A stretch of DNA of 39,262 nucleotides from contig CAVOYZ010000003.1 in the NCBI GenBank assembly GCA_963700785.1, positions 1 through 39,262 of the forward strand, written 5' to 3'. Position numbers and translations under genes: made by a program. Below the pieces are notes generated by a model. The model did no database searches. It saw only the letters and a program-made list of their open reading frames with translations, and was not told the DNA's origin. Shown in pieces: positions 7,453-16,174 of the stretch (position 1 is the stretch's first letter; the number at the start of each line of letters is the position of its first letter). This DNA is from CAXMST01 sp963700785. GTDB lineage: Bacteria; Actinomycetota; Thermoleophilia; Solirubrobacterales; 70-9.

Positions 7453-7655
7453 ATGCTGAGGAGTGGATCGCGGCCTTCGCCGTCGCGCTCGAGGCCGAGC
7501 CCCCCTCTCCGGAGGAGATCGAGAAGGTGCTGAAGCTCGCGGCGGTCGCCGCCCACTCCTCGGAGCGGATCGCCGCGCCCGTCGCCTGCTGGATCGCCGG
7601 TCGTCGCGGGCTCGAACTCGACGATGCGCGCGAGATCGCAGACGGCATCGGCTGA
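7449..7655 (+). CDS. DUF6457-like small protein
   Basis: Acidic helical protein of 68 aa. The pattern EEWIAAFAVALE near the start, the LKLAAVAAHSSERIAAPVACW core and the IAGRRG end match the small actinobacterial DUF6457 family as I remember it. Members are often found beside mobA, fdhD and molybdoenzyme genes, which fits its place 75 bases before a molybdopterin oxidoreductase. A role in molybdenum cofactor handling is only an inference from neighbourhood. Start is ATG 7449, overlapping the preceding stop in ATGA. No signal peptide or membrane segment. Confidence 0.7.
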   Translation: MNAEEWIAAFAVALEAEPPSPEEIEKVLKLAAVAAHSSERIAAPVACWIAGRRGLELDDAREIADGIG

Positions 7656-7662
7656 GCCGGCT

Positions 7663-7676
7663 GCCGCTGCAGCGGC
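7663..7676. promoter_or_regulatory. 14-bp perfect palindrome upstream of the molybdopterin oxidoreductase gene
   Basis: GCCGCTGCAGCGGC is a perfect palindrome in the 75-base gap before the oxidoreductase gene. A GACAAT (7690-7695) downstream could be the -10 box of that gene, which would place the palindrome over the -35 region, as expected for an operator. It could equally be a short terminator hairpin for the DUF6457 gene, but no U-run follows. Confidence 0.3.
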
Positions 7677-7730
7677 GGGTCGCATGCGCGACAATCGCCC
7701 TCGCCGCTGATCCCTAGTCCGGGAGGGCCG

Positions 7731-9929
7731 ATGGCCACCGAGGAGAGAATCACCTACTGCAGGATCTGCGAGCCGCTCTGCGGGATGGTCGCGACCGTCG
7801 AGGACGGGCGGGTCACGAAGCTGAGGCCCGACCAGCAGCATCCGCTGTCGAAGGGGTTCGCCTGCCCGAAGGGAATCGCGATGACGGAGATCCAGAACGA
7901 TCCCGATCGGGTGCTGCACCCGCTGCGCCGCAGGGCGGACGGCGAGTTCGAGCCCGTCTCCTGGGAGCGCGCGATCGCCGAGATCGGCGACCGCCTGCGG
8001 GCGATCAAGGCCGAGCACGGCGGCGGTTCGATCGGCTGGTACATGGGCAACCCGGGTGCGTTCAGCTACTCGCACCCGCTCTGGGTCAAGGGATTCCTCG
8101 ACGGGCTCGGCTCCCAGCACTACTACACCGCCTCCTCGCAGGACGTGTCGAACCGCTTCGCCGCCTCGTCGCTGCTCTACGGGTCGCCGTTCCTGCTGCC
8201 GATTCCCGACCTCGAGCGCTGCGAGATGCTGCTCATGGTCGGCGCCAACCCGATGGTCAGCCACGGCAGCGTGATGAGCGCACCACGGGTCAAGGACCAG
8301 CTGCATGCGATCACCGGTCGCGGCGGCCGCGTGATCGTCGTCGATCCGAGGCGGACCGAGACGGCCCGGGAGTTCGAGCACGTCGCCGTCAATCCCGACA
8401 GCGACGGCTGGCTGCTGCTCTCGATCCTGCAGGTGATCTTCAGCGAGTCGCTCGCCGACAGCGAGGCGCTGGCAGCCGGGGCGCGTGGGGCCGAGACGCT
8501 CGAGAGGCTGGCCGGCGAGTTCCCGCCCGAGCGGACCGAGCAACTGACCGGCGTCACCGCCGCCGAGGTCCGCACGCTCGCCCGCGAGATCGCGGCCGCG
8601 GACGGTTGCGCCGTCTATGGACGGACCGGTTCCTGCCTCGGCCGGAGCGGCACGCTGGTCAGCTTTCTGCTCGACGCCCTGGCGCTCGTCACCGGCAACC
8701 TCGACTCCGAGGGCGGCTCGCTGTTCGGCGATCCCGCGATCCCGTTCGACAAGGTCGCCGAGCTGATCGGGGCCGGAACCTACGGCAAGGTCCGCTCGCG
8801 GATCGGCAGCTTCCCGGAGGTCCTCGGCGCGCTACCCGCGTCGCTGATCGCGAAGGAGATCACGACGCCGGGCGACGGACAGATGAAGGCGCTGTTCGTC
8901 TCCGCCGGCAACCCCGTGCTCAGCGTTCCGAACGGGCCCGAGCTGGAGCGGGCGACGGAGCAGCTCGAGCTCTGCGTCTCGATCGACCTCTACGTGACCG
9001 AGACGTCGAAGCACGCCGACTACATCCTGCCGGCCACCACCTTCCTCGAGCGCGAGGACTTCCCGCTGCCGTTCCTCTCGCTGTTCACGACGCCGTTCAT
9101 CCAGATGACCGAGCCGGTGGTCGAGCCGCGCGGCGAGGCGCGCCAGGAGTGGGAGATCATCGAGGACATCGCGTCGCGGATCGACGTCGTCCCCTCCTCG
9201 GTGCTGGCGCTCCGCCTCCTGGGCAAGGTCGGGATCAAGATCTCGCCGCGGCGCCTGGTCGAGATGCTGCTGCGGATCGGCCCGAAGGGCGACAGGTTCG
9301 GGCTGACGCCCAACGGCCTCAACCCGGCGAAGCTGGCCGCGAGTCCCCACGGGATCGTGCTCGCGCCCGGCTGGCAGGGGGGCAACCTGCCGGGCAAGCT
9401 GCGCCATGACGACGGCCTCGTGCACCTCGATCCGCCCGAGATCGCTGCCGAGGTCCAGCGCCTGGGTCGTCTCGGATCCGTCGGCGGCTCCGACGAGTAC
9501 CCGCTGCTCCTGATCGGGCTGCGGGAGCTGCGCTCGCACAACTCCTGGATGCACAACTCCGAGAAGCTGATGCGCGGTGATCGGGTTCACCGGGCCCGGA
9601 TCAACCAGGACGACGGCGAAGCGCTCGGAGTCGGGGACGGCGATTCAGTCCGGATCAGCTCCGCCCACGGCGAGGTCGAGGTGGTCGCGAGGCTGACCGA
9701 CGAGGTGCGGCCCGGCACCGTCGCGGTCCCGCACGGCTGGGGCCACGCGGGTGGCTGGCAGACCGCGAACGCCGCCGGCGGGGCGAACATCAACGCGCTC
9801 GCCTCCTCGGAGCCCGAGGACCTCGAGCCGCTCGCGGGGATGGCCCACCTGAACGGCATCCCGATCAGGATCGAGCGGGTCGAGCCGCGGTCGCGGGCGG
9901 ACGCGGCCACGACCGCGGTTGCGGGCTGA
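7731..9929 (+). CDS. Molybdopterin-dependent oxidoreductase (DMSO reductase family), cytoplasmic
   Basis: Mo/W-bisPGD enzyme of 732 aa. The N-terminal 4Fe-4S site is C10-x2-C13-x3-C17-x27-C45, followed by KGFACPKG. Pterin-binding blocks include MVGANPMVSHG, VVDPRRTETA, LFVSAGNPVLS, ADYILPATTFLEREDF and the C-terminal dinucleotide-binding domain (HNSWMHNS, VPHGWGHAGGW). At the metal-ligand region it has SSQDVSNRFAASS, not the Cys-His of formate dehydrogenases, so the ligand would be Asp or Ser and the enzyme is probably not a formate dehydrogenase. No Tat signal is present. GGGAGGG (7721-7727) precedes ATG 7731. No iron-sulfur or cytochrome partner gene adjoins, so the electron partner and substrate are unknown. 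Confidence 0.88.
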   Translation: MATEERITYCRICEPLCGMVATVEDGRVTKLRPDQQHPLSKGFACPKGIAMTEIQNDPDRVLHPLRRRADGEFEPVSWERAIAEIGDRLRAIKAEHGGGSIGWYMGNPGAFSYSHPLWVKGFLDGLGSQHYYTASSQDVSNRFAASSLLYGSPFLLPIPDLERCEMLLMVGANPMVSHGSVMSAPRVKDQLHAITGRGGRVIVVDPRRTETAREFEHVAVNPDSDGWLLLSILQVIFSESLADSEALAAGARGAETLERLAGEFPPERTEQLTGVTAAEVRTLAREIAAADGCAVYGRTGSCLGRSGTLVSFLLDALALVTGNLDSEGGSLFGDPAIPFDKVAELIGAGTYGKVRSRIGSFPEVLGALPASLIAKEITTPGDGQMKALFVSAGNPVLSVPNGPELERATEQLELCVSIDLYVTETSKHADYILPATTFLEREDFPLPFLSLFTTPFIQMTEPVVEPRGEARQEWEIIEDIASRIDVVPSSVLALRLLGKVGIKISPRRLVEMLLRIGPKGDRFGLTPNGLNPAKLAASPHGIVLAPGWQGGNLPGKLRHDDGLVHLDPPEIAAEVQRLGRLGSVGGSDEYPLLLIGLRELRSHNSWMHNSEKLMRGDRVHRARINQDDGEALGVGDGDSVRISSAHGEVEVVARLTDEVRPGTVAVPHGWGHAGGWQTANAAGGANINALASSEPEDLEPLAGMAHLNGIPIRIERVEPRSRADAATTAVAG

Positions 9930-9935
9930 CCGCGG

Positions 9936-10719
9936 TTGCTCGACCTCGACGTACAGCTACTGACCCTCGCCGCCGGCGCGGCGGTGATGGTCGGGGCCTG
10001 GCTGATCAGCCTGCCGTTGCGCGACGCCTCGGTCGCCGACATCGCCTGGGGGCTGACCTTCGTCGCGATCGCCTGGACCGCGCATCTGGTCGGCGACGGC
10101 AACTCGGATCTCAGCCTGCTGATCGCCGTCCTGGTCACGATCTGGGGGCGTCAGGCTCTCCTCCTACATCTGGTGGCGGCATGACGGCGAGGACAAGCGC
10201 TACACCGAGATGCGCGAGCGGCAGGGCGCGGAGTCGTTCGCGCTGAAGAGCCTGATCACGGTGTTTCTCCTGCAGAGCGCGATCGCCTGGGTCGTCTCGG
10301 CCCCGGTCCAGGTCGCGGCCGTCGATCCGACGCCGACCGGCCTCGGTGCGCTCGCCTGGATCGGCGCCGCGGTGACGCTGTTCGGGATCGCCTTCGAGGC
10401 GATCGCGGACCTGCAGCTGTCCCGCTTCTTGGCGCACAAGGACGAGACCGGCAAGTCGGTCATGGACCAGGGCCTGTGGCGCTACTCGCGCCATCCGAAC
10501 TACTTCGGCAACGCCACCCTCTGGTTCGGGATCTGGTTGATCGCGCTGCAGACCGGCTCGGCCTGGTGGACGGTGATCGGGCCGATCGTGATGACCTTCT
10601 TCCTGCTCAAGGTCTCCGGCGTCGCACTGACCGAGAAGAACGTGAAGAAGTCCCGCCCCGGCTACGCCGCCTACATCGAGCGGACCAGCGCCTTCGTCCC
10701 GCGGCCGCCGAAGCGCTGA
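9936..10719 (+). pseudogene. DUF1295 membrane protein (steroid 5-alpha-reductase-like fold), one frameshift
   Basis: Multi-pass membrane protein of about 260 aa once the frame is repaired. The first part (from TTG 9936) reads LRDASVADIAWGL and stops early after VTIWGRQ; the rest continues in another frame as VRLSSYIWWRHDGEDKRY, then the diagnostic GLWRYSRHPNYFGNATLWFGIWL block and a YIERTSAFVPRPPKR end. The switch falls at the five-G run 10144-10148; four Gs would restore WGVRLSS, the usual DUF1295 sequence. The error-like position in a homopolymer and the intact family motifs on both sides argue for a sequencing artefact or a very recent mutation. The family resembles isoprenylcysteine methyltransferases and steroid reductases; substrate unknown. 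The TTG start is uncertain. Confidence 0.8.
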
Positions 10720-10770
10720 GCCCCGGCGCTCGCACAACCGCCCGCGGCTGTGAAAAGCTGAGGTCGAAGC

Positions 10771-10794
10771 GGGGCGGACGTCGGGAGCCGCCCC
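10771..10794 (+). promoter_or_regulatory. GC hairpin just upstream of the gnd ribosome site
   Basis: GGGGCGG (10771-10777) and CCGCCCC (10788-10794) form a perfect 7-bp stem with a 10-base loop, ending 6 bases before the GAGAGGAG ribosome site of gnd. In the RNA this could affect translation initiation of the gnd-zwf unit. It is short, and such stems arise easily in GC-rich DNA. Confidence 0.25.
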
Positions 10795-10817
10795 AAGGAA
10801 CGAGAGGAGCCGACCAG

Positions 10818-11849
10818 GTGCAGATCGCGATGATCGGGTTGGGCCGGATGGGCGCGAACATGGTCCGGCGGCTGATGCGCGACGGGCACGACTGCGTCGT
10901 CTACGACGTCAGCGCCGATGCGGTCGCAGCGCTCGCGGGGGAGGGCGCGACCGGCGCCGAGTCTCTCGCCGACCTCGTCGCCAAGCTCGAAGCCCCCCGT
11001 CACGCGTGGATCATGGTGCCCGCCGGCTACGTGCAGGGCACCGTCGACGAGCTCTCCGGACTGATGGCGGCCGGCGACACGATCATCGACGGCGGCAACT
11101 CCTACTACCGCGACGACCTCGACCGGGCGAAGGCGCTCGAGCCGCAGGGCATCAACTACGTCGACGTCGGCACCAGCGGCGGCGTCTTCGGGCTCGAGCG
11201 CGGCTACTGCCTGATGATCGGCGGCCCCGACGAGGCGGTGCAACGGCTCGACCCGGTCTTCGCGACGATCGCACCGGGTATCGATGGAGCGCCCGAGCGC
11301 ACGCCGGGGCGCAGCGGCGAGCCGACGCCGTCGGAGAACGGCTACCTGCACTGTGGGCCCTCCGGTGCCGGCCACTTCGTGAAGATGGTCCACAACGGGA
11401 TCGAGTACGGGGTGATGGCCGCCTACGCCGAGGGGCTCAACGTCCTCAAGCACGCCGATGCCGGCAGCGCGCAGGCCGAGATCGACGCCGAGACGACGCC
11501 GCTGCGTGATCCCGAGTACTACCGCTACGACCTCGACATCAAGGAGGTCGCCGAGGTCTGGCGCCGCGGCTCGGTGATCGCCTCCTGGCTGCTCGACCTG
11601 ACGGCCGCGTCGCTGGTCGAGTCACCGGACCTGGAGGGGTTCGGGGGCCGGGTCTCGGACTCGGGCGAGGGCCGTTGGACGCTGCATGCGGCGATCGACG
11701 AGGGCGTCCCGGCGCCGGTCCTGAGCACGGCGCTCTACGAGCGGTTCAGCTCCCGCGGCGAGGACGAGTTCGCCAACAAGCTGCTCTCGGCGATGCGCAA
11801 GCAGTTCGGCGGACACGACGAGAAGCCCGCGGAGGACCCGGACTCGTGA
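10818..11849 (+). CDS. gnd: 6-phosphogluconate dehydrogenase, decarboxylating, short NAD-type
   Basis: Oxidises 6-phosphogluconate to ribulose 5-phosphate and CO2 in the oxidative pentose phosphate pathway. The 343-aa length is that of the short GndA-like class, not the 470-aa NADP enzymes. Rossmann motif IGLGRMG (6-12) is followed by Asp30 at the end of the second beta strand (VVYD), which favours NAD over NADP. Substrate blocks DGGNSYYRDD (91-100), GTSGG (118-122) and GPSGAGHFVKMVHNGIEYG with the catalytic Lys189 are present. Start is GTG 10818 behind a good GAGAGGAG ribosome site; the longer open frame upstream is out of family. The stop overlaps the zwf start (GTGA), so the two are translationally coupled. 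Confidence 0.94.
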   Translation: MQIAMIGLGRMGANMVRRLMRDGHDCVVYDVSADAVAALAGEGATGAESLADLVAKLEAPRHAWIMVPAGYVQGTVDELSGLMAAGDTIIDGGNSYYRDDLDRAKALEPQGINYVDVGTSGGVFGLERGYCLMIGGPDEAVQRLDPVFATIAPGIDGAPERTPGRSGEPTPSENGYLHCGPSGAGHFVKMVHNGIEYGVMAAYAEGLNVLKHADAGSAQAEIDAETTPLRDPEYYRYDLDIKEVAEVWRRGSVIASWLLDLTAASLVESPDLEGFGGRVSDSGEGRWTLHAAIDEGVPAPVLSTALYERFSSRGEDEFANKLLSAMRKQFGGHDEKPAEDPDS

Positions 11850-13303
11850 CCGGCGTCGCGAGCACCGAGCTGCCGTCCGCGGAGGGGGGCAAGGAGGCCG
11901 AGCGCCCCGACCCGCATCTGATCGTGCTCTTCGGGGCCGGCGGCGACCTCGCGGCGCGGAAGCTGATCCCCGGCTTCTTCCACCTCGAGCACGCCGGGCT
12001 GATGCCCCGCGACTGGCGACTGGTCGGCACCGCCGAGCAGGACTTCGACGACCAAGGCTTCCGCGATCACGCCCGCGAGTCGATCGAGCAGTTCGGACGC
12101 GACGGCGCCGCCGAGGGGGACTTCGAGGCGTTCGGCGAGCGGCTCACCTACGTGCCGGTCGCCGCCGGCGCCGAGCCGCTCGGCGAGGCGGTCGCGGCCG
12201 CGCGGAAGCAGATCGACGGCGAGGCCCGGCTGCTGCACTACCTCGCCGTGCCGCCCCCCGCCTTCGGCCCGATCACCGAGACCCTCGGCGGGCTCGAGCT
12301 GACCGGCCCTGAGGCTCGGGTGATCATGGAGAAGCCGTTCGGGCACGACTACCGGTCGGCCTGCGAGCTGAACGAGCTGCTGCACAGCGTCTTCAGCGAG
12401 CAGCAGATTTTCCGCATCGACCACTTCCTCGGCAAGGAGGCGGTCCAGAACGTGCTCGCGCTGCGCTTCGCCAACGGCCTCTACGAGCCGATCTGGAATC
12501 GCAACAACGTCGAGTACGTCCAGATCGACGTGCCGGAGACGCTCTCGATCGGCTCCCGGGCGGGCTTCTACGAGGGGACCGGTGCCTACCGGGACATGAT
12601 CGTCACCCATCTCCTGCAGCTACTCAGCTTCGTCGCGATGGAGCCGCCCTCGAGCCTCACCGCCGAGCACCTGGTCGCCGAGAAGATGAAGGTCTTCGAG
12701 GCGCTCCGCCCGATCGAGCCCGGCGATGTGGTCCGTGGCCAGTACGAGGGCTACCGCGAGACCGAGGGCGTCGCCGCCGACTCCGACACCGAGACCTTCG
12801 CGGCGGTCAGGGTCGAGATCGACAACTGGCGCTGGGCGGGGGTGCCGTTCTTTCTCCGGACCGGCAAGTGCCTGGCCGAGGCGCGCCACCTGGTGGCGCT
12901 CGATTTTCGCGAGCCGCCGATGCGGATGTTCCCGGGCGAGGTCCAGCATCAGGGGGCCAACCAGCTCGTCTTCGAGTTCTCCGAGCCGGGCGCGATCACG
13001 GCCGACTTCCAGGCGAAGGTGCCCGGCCCGACGATGGAGCTCGGTCCGGCCCGGATGACCTTTCGCTACGAGGACAGCTTCTGCGCCGAGAACCAGCTCG
13101 AGGCCTACGAGCGCCTGATCCACGATGCGATGATCGGCGACGCGACGCTGTTCACGCGCGCCGACGGGATCGAGCGCCTGTGGCAGGTGAGCGAGCCGGC
13201 GCTCGGCGATCCGGCGCCGGTGATTCCCTACAGCCAGGGCTCGTGGGGGCCGGAGGAGGCCGGTCGGCTGATCGCCCCGAATCGATGGCGGCTGCCGGAG
13301 TAG
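11846..13303 (+). CDS. zwf: Glucose-6-phosphate 1-dehydrogenase
   Basis: First enzyme of the oxidative pentose phosphate pathway, 485 aa, the usual length. Nucleotide-binding loop FGAGGDLAARKL (29-40; the common form is GASGDLAxRK), EKPFG (162-166) and the substrate-binding and catalytic block RIDHFLGKE (190-198, with the catalytic His after Asp) are all present, as is FLRTGK near residue 340. Start is GTG 11846, overlapping the gnd stop by 4 bases. Order gnd-zwf-tal-pgi places the dehydrogenases together, but 6-phosphogluconolactonase and opcA, often found with actinobacterial zwf, are absent from the window. Confidence 0.95.
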   Translation: MTGVASTELPSAEGGKEAERPDPHLIVLFGAGGDLAARKLIPGFFHLEHAGLMPRDWRLVGTAEQDFDDQGFRDHARESIEQFGRDGAAEGDFEAFGERLTYVPVAAGAEPLGEAVAAARKQIDGEARLLHYLAVPPPAFGPITETLGGLELTGPEARVIMEKPFGHDYRSACELNELLHSVFSEQQIFRIDHFLGKEAVQNVLALRFANGLYEPIWNRNNVEYVQIDVPETLSIGSRAGFYEGTGAYRDMIVTHLLQLLSFVAMEPPSSLTAEHLVAEKMKVFEALRPIEPGDVVRGQYEGYRETEGVAADSDTETFAAVRVEIDNWRWAGVPFFLRTGKCLAEARHLVALDFREPPMRMFPGEVQHQGANQLVFEFSEPGAITADFQAKVPGPTMELGPARMTFRYEDSFCAENQLEAYERLIHDAMIGDATLFTRADGIERLWQVSEPALGDPAPVIPYSQGSWGPEEAGRLIAPNRWRLPE

Positions 13304-13337
13304 TTTTGAACGGAAACGAACCAGCGAGGAGCGCGGG

Positions 13338-14417
13338 ATGAATCCCAATCAGAAGCTGCACGACCTTGGCCAGAGCATCTGGATCGACTCGATCACCCGC
13401 GAGATGGTCAACAGCGGCACCCTGCAGAGCTACATCGACGAGAAGGCAGTGACCGGCCTCACCTCGAATCCCTCGATCTTCGACAAGGCGCTGAGCGGCT
13501 CCGACGACTACGACGATCACATCGAGCAGCTGATCGCCAGGGGCCTCGCCGACGAGGAGCTGTTCTTCGAGCTGGCGATCTCCGACCTGCGGGCCGCCGC
13601 GGACCTGTTCTCGCCGGTCAACCGGCGGACCGACGGGGTCGACGGATGGGTGTCGCTCGAGGTCTCGCCGCGGCTCGCCTACGACACCGCGGCGACGATC
13701 GCCGAGGCGGCCCGGCTTCACGCCCAGGCCGAACGCGAAAACCTGTTCATCAAGATCCCGGGCACACCCGAGGGCCGCCCGGCGATCACCGAGACGATCG
13801 CGGCCGGGATCCCGGTCAACGTCACGCTGCTGTTCGACCACACGCAGTACGAGGCCGCCGCTGACGCATACATGGCCGGGATCGAGCGCCGGATCGAGCA
13901 GGGCCTCGATCCCGCGGTCGGCTCGGTTGCCTCTGTGTTCATCAGCCGCTGGGACGTGGCGGTCGCAGAGCAGGCGCCGGAGCCGCTCAAGGACCGGCTC
14001 GGGATCCTCGCCGCGGTCCAGTGCTACGTCGCCTACCGGCAGCTGCACGAGTCCGATCGCTGGCTGCAGCTCGAGAACGAGGGCGCCCGCAAGCAGCGGC
14101 TGCTGTTCGCCTCGACCTCGACCAAGGACCCCTCGCTGCCGGACACGCTGTACGTCAGTGCGCTGGCCGCGCCCGACACGATCAACACGATGCCGGAGGA
14201 GACGGTGCTCGCCTTCGCCGACCACGGCGAGGTGGGGGACCCGATCCCGGCCGACGGCGGCGATGCCGCAGAGCTGGCCGCAGCGTTCGCCGAGGCCGGC
14301 ATCGACATGGACGCCCTCGCCCTGCAGCTGCAACGGGAGGGGGCGCAGAAGTTCGATGACAGCTGGAGCGATCTGCTGAGCTGCATCGCGGCGAAGAGCG
14401 AGAAGCTGGCGGCCTGA
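13338..14417 (+). CDS. tal: Transaldolase
   Basis: Transfers a dihydroxyacetone unit between sedoheptulose 7-phosphate and glyceraldehyde 3-phosphate in the non-oxidative pentose phosphate pathway. The 359-aa length fits the actinobacterial form. WIDSITREM with the catalytic Asp17, TSNPSIF (42-48) and NLFIKIPGT with Schiff-base Lys139 are visible. ATG 13338 follows a GAGGAG ribosome site and lies 34 bases after zwf; the gap is relatively AT-rich. Its TGA overlaps the ATG of pgi by one base, so the two are translationally coupled. Confidence 0.95.
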   Translation: MNPNQKLHDLGQSIWIDSITREMVNSGTLQSYIDEKAVTGLTSNPSIFDKALSGSDDYDDHIEQLIARGLADEELFFELAISDLRAAADLFSPVNRRTDGVDGWVSLEVSPRLAYDTAATIAEAARLHAQAERENLFIKIPGTPEGRPAITETIAAGIPVNVTLLFDHTQYEAAADAYMAGIERRIEQGLDPAVGSVASVFISRWDVAVAEQAPEPLKDRLGILAAVQCYVAYRQLHESDRWLQLENEGARKQRLLFASTSTKDPSLPDTLYVSALAAPDTINTMPEETVLAFADHGEVGDPIPADGGDAAELAAAFAEAGIDMDALALQLQREGAQKFDDSWSDLLSCIAAKSEKLAA

Positions 14418-16051
14418 TGAGCCAGGGGGGCGCGCCCGGCTACCAGGACCTCGACGCCTACGGGCACCTGGCCGATCTCTACGAGGCGACCGAGGCGGTT
14501 CAGCTCCGGGAGCTGTTCGCCGACGATCCCGACCGCGGCGCCCGGCTGGTCGCGGAGGCGGAGGGCCTGCGGCTCGACTATTCCAAGCACCGGATCACCG
14601 ATCAGGTTCTCGCCCGGCTGCTGCAGCTCGCGCGCGAGGCCGGCGTCGAGCGCCGCCGCGACGCGATGTTCGCGGGCGAGCACATCAACGAGACCGAGGA
14701 TCGGGCGGTGCTCCACGTCGCCCTGCGGATGCCGAGCGGCTCCTCGCTGCTCGTTGACGGCCACAACGTGGTCGCGGACGTGCACGAGACGCTCGGGCGG
14801 ATGGCAGCGTTCTCGGAGAAGGTCCGTGCCCGGGAGTGGCTCGGGCATACCGGGAAGCCGATCACCAACCTCGTCAACATCGGCATCGGGGGCTCCGACC
14901 TGGGTCCGGTGATGGCCGACCGGGCGCTGCGCCACTACGCCGACCGTGGTCTGACGGTGCGCTTCGTCTCCAACGTCGACGGCACCGACTTCGCCGAGAA
15001 GACGATCGACCTCGATCCGGAGGAGACGCTGTTCATCGTCGCCTCGAAGACCTTCACGACGCTCGAGACGATGACCAACGCGCGCTCCGCCCGGGACTGG
15101 TTGCTGGCCGGTGTCGGCGGCGAGCAGGCGGCGATCGCGCGCCACTTCGTCGCGCTGTCGACCAACTCCGAGGAGGTCTCGGCGTTCGGGATCGACACCG
15201 ACAACATGTTCGGCTTCTGGGATTGGGTCGGGGGCCGCTACTCGATGGACTCGGCGATCGGGCTCTCGACGATGATCGCGATCGGCCCCGAGGCCTTCGG
15301 CGAGATGCTCGGCGGATTCCACGCGATCGACGAGCACTTCCGCACGGCGCCGCTGGAGCGAAACCTGCCGGTGCTGCTCGGGGTGCTGGCCTTCTGGTAC
15401 GCGGAGTTCTACGAGGCGGAAACCGTCGCGGTGCTGCCCTACGACCAGTACCTCGAGCGCTTCCCGGCCTACCTCCAGCAGCTGACGATGGAGTCGAACG
15501 GCAAGCACGTCCGGCTCGACGGCACCCGGGTGGTCGGGCCGACTGGGCAGATCTTCTGGGGCGAGCCCGGGACCAACGGGCAGCACAGCTTCTACCAGCT
15601 GATCCACCAGGGAACGCACCTGATTCCCTGCGACTTCATCGCCTTCGCTCAGAGCCTGAATCCGCTCGGCGACCAGCAGGACAAGCTCGTCGCCAACGTC
15701 TTCGCGCAGGCGGAGGCGCTGGCCTTCGGCAAGACCGAGGAGCAGGCCCGGGCCGAGGGGGTGCCCGAGGCGCTCGTCCCGCACAAGGAGTTCGACGGCA
15801 ACCGGCCGAGCAGCGTGATCTGCGCCGAGCGCCTCGATCCGGCGACGCTGGGCAAGCTGGTCGCCCTCTACGAGCACTCGGTCTTCACCCAGGGCGCGAT
15901 CTGGGGGATCAACTCCTTCGATCAGTGGGGCGTCGAGCTGGGCAAGGTCCTCGCCGAGCGGATCATCCCCGAGCTACGCGGAGACGGCCCGATCGATCAC
16001 GACAGCTCGACCAACGAGCTGATCGGCTGGTATCGCGAGCGCCGCCGCTAG
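14417..16051 (+). CDS. pgi: Glucose-6-phosphate isomerase
   Basis: Interconverts glucose 6-phosphate and fructose 6-phosphate, 544 aa, full length. Signature blocks are NIGIGGSDLGPVMA, SKTFTTLETMTNA, FWDWVGGRYS, MESNGKHVRLDG, and the C-terminal SFDQWGVELGKVLAERI, with the conserved Glu, His and Lys of the active site in these blocks. The start ATG 14417 shares its first base with the tal stop codon. With zwf and gnd upstream and tal adjoining, it lets fructose 6-phosphate from the non-oxidative branch return to glucose 6-phosphate. It ends 123 bases before the convergent ROK gene. Confidence 0.96.
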   Translation: MSQGGAPGYQDLDAYGHLADLYEATEAVQLRELFADDPDRGARLVAEAEGLRLDYSKHRITDQVLARLLQLAREAGVERRRDAMFAGEHINETEDRAVLHVALRMPSGSSLLVDGHNVVADVHETLGRMAAFSEKVRAREWLGHTGKPITNLVNIGIGGSDLGPVMADRALRHYADRGLTVRFVSNVDGTDFAEKTIDLDPEETLFIVASKTFTTLETMTNARSARDWLLAGVGGEQAAIARHFVALSTNSEEVSAFGIDTDNMFGFWDWVGGRYSMDSAIGLSTMIAIGPEAFGEMLGGFHAIDEHFRTAPLERNLPVLLGVLAFWYAEFYEAETVAVLPYDQYLERFPAYLQQLTMESNGKHVRLDGTRVVGPTGQIFWGEPGTNGQHSFYQLIHQGTHLIPCDFIAFAQSLNPLGDQQDKLVANVFAQAEALAFGKTEEQARAEGVPEALVPHKEFDGNRPSSVICAERLDPATLGKLVALYEHSVFTQGAIWGINSFDQWGVELGKVLAERIIPELRGDGPIDHDSSTNELIGWYRERRR

Positions 16052-16093
16052 CCCGCGCCACCGCAAGAGCCGGCCGCAAGCGCAGCTCCCGCC

Positions 16094-16137
16094 GTGTCCG
16101 TCCTTTTCGGGTCCGGCACAACAAGAAGGACGGACAC
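16094..16137. terminator. Perfect 12-bp inverted repeat between convergent pgi and ROK genes
   Basis: GTGTCCGTCCTT (16094-16105) and AAGGACGGACAC (16126-16137) form a perfect 12-bp stem around a 20-base loop, extendable by a G-U and a U-A pair. It lies midway between the two convergent stop codons, the place for a bidirectional terminator, although no strong T-run follows on either side. It could instead be one copy of a dispersed palindromic repeat; I see no second copy in this window. Confidence 0.6.
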
Positions 16138-16174
16138 CCGGTGGGGCGGGGAGCGCTGCGGCGGCTCGCGCCGG

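Noticed and set aside
14033..15877. 614-codon minus-strand open frame opposite tal and pgi
   Set aside because: Shadow of two clearly identified enzymes; no recognisable domain.
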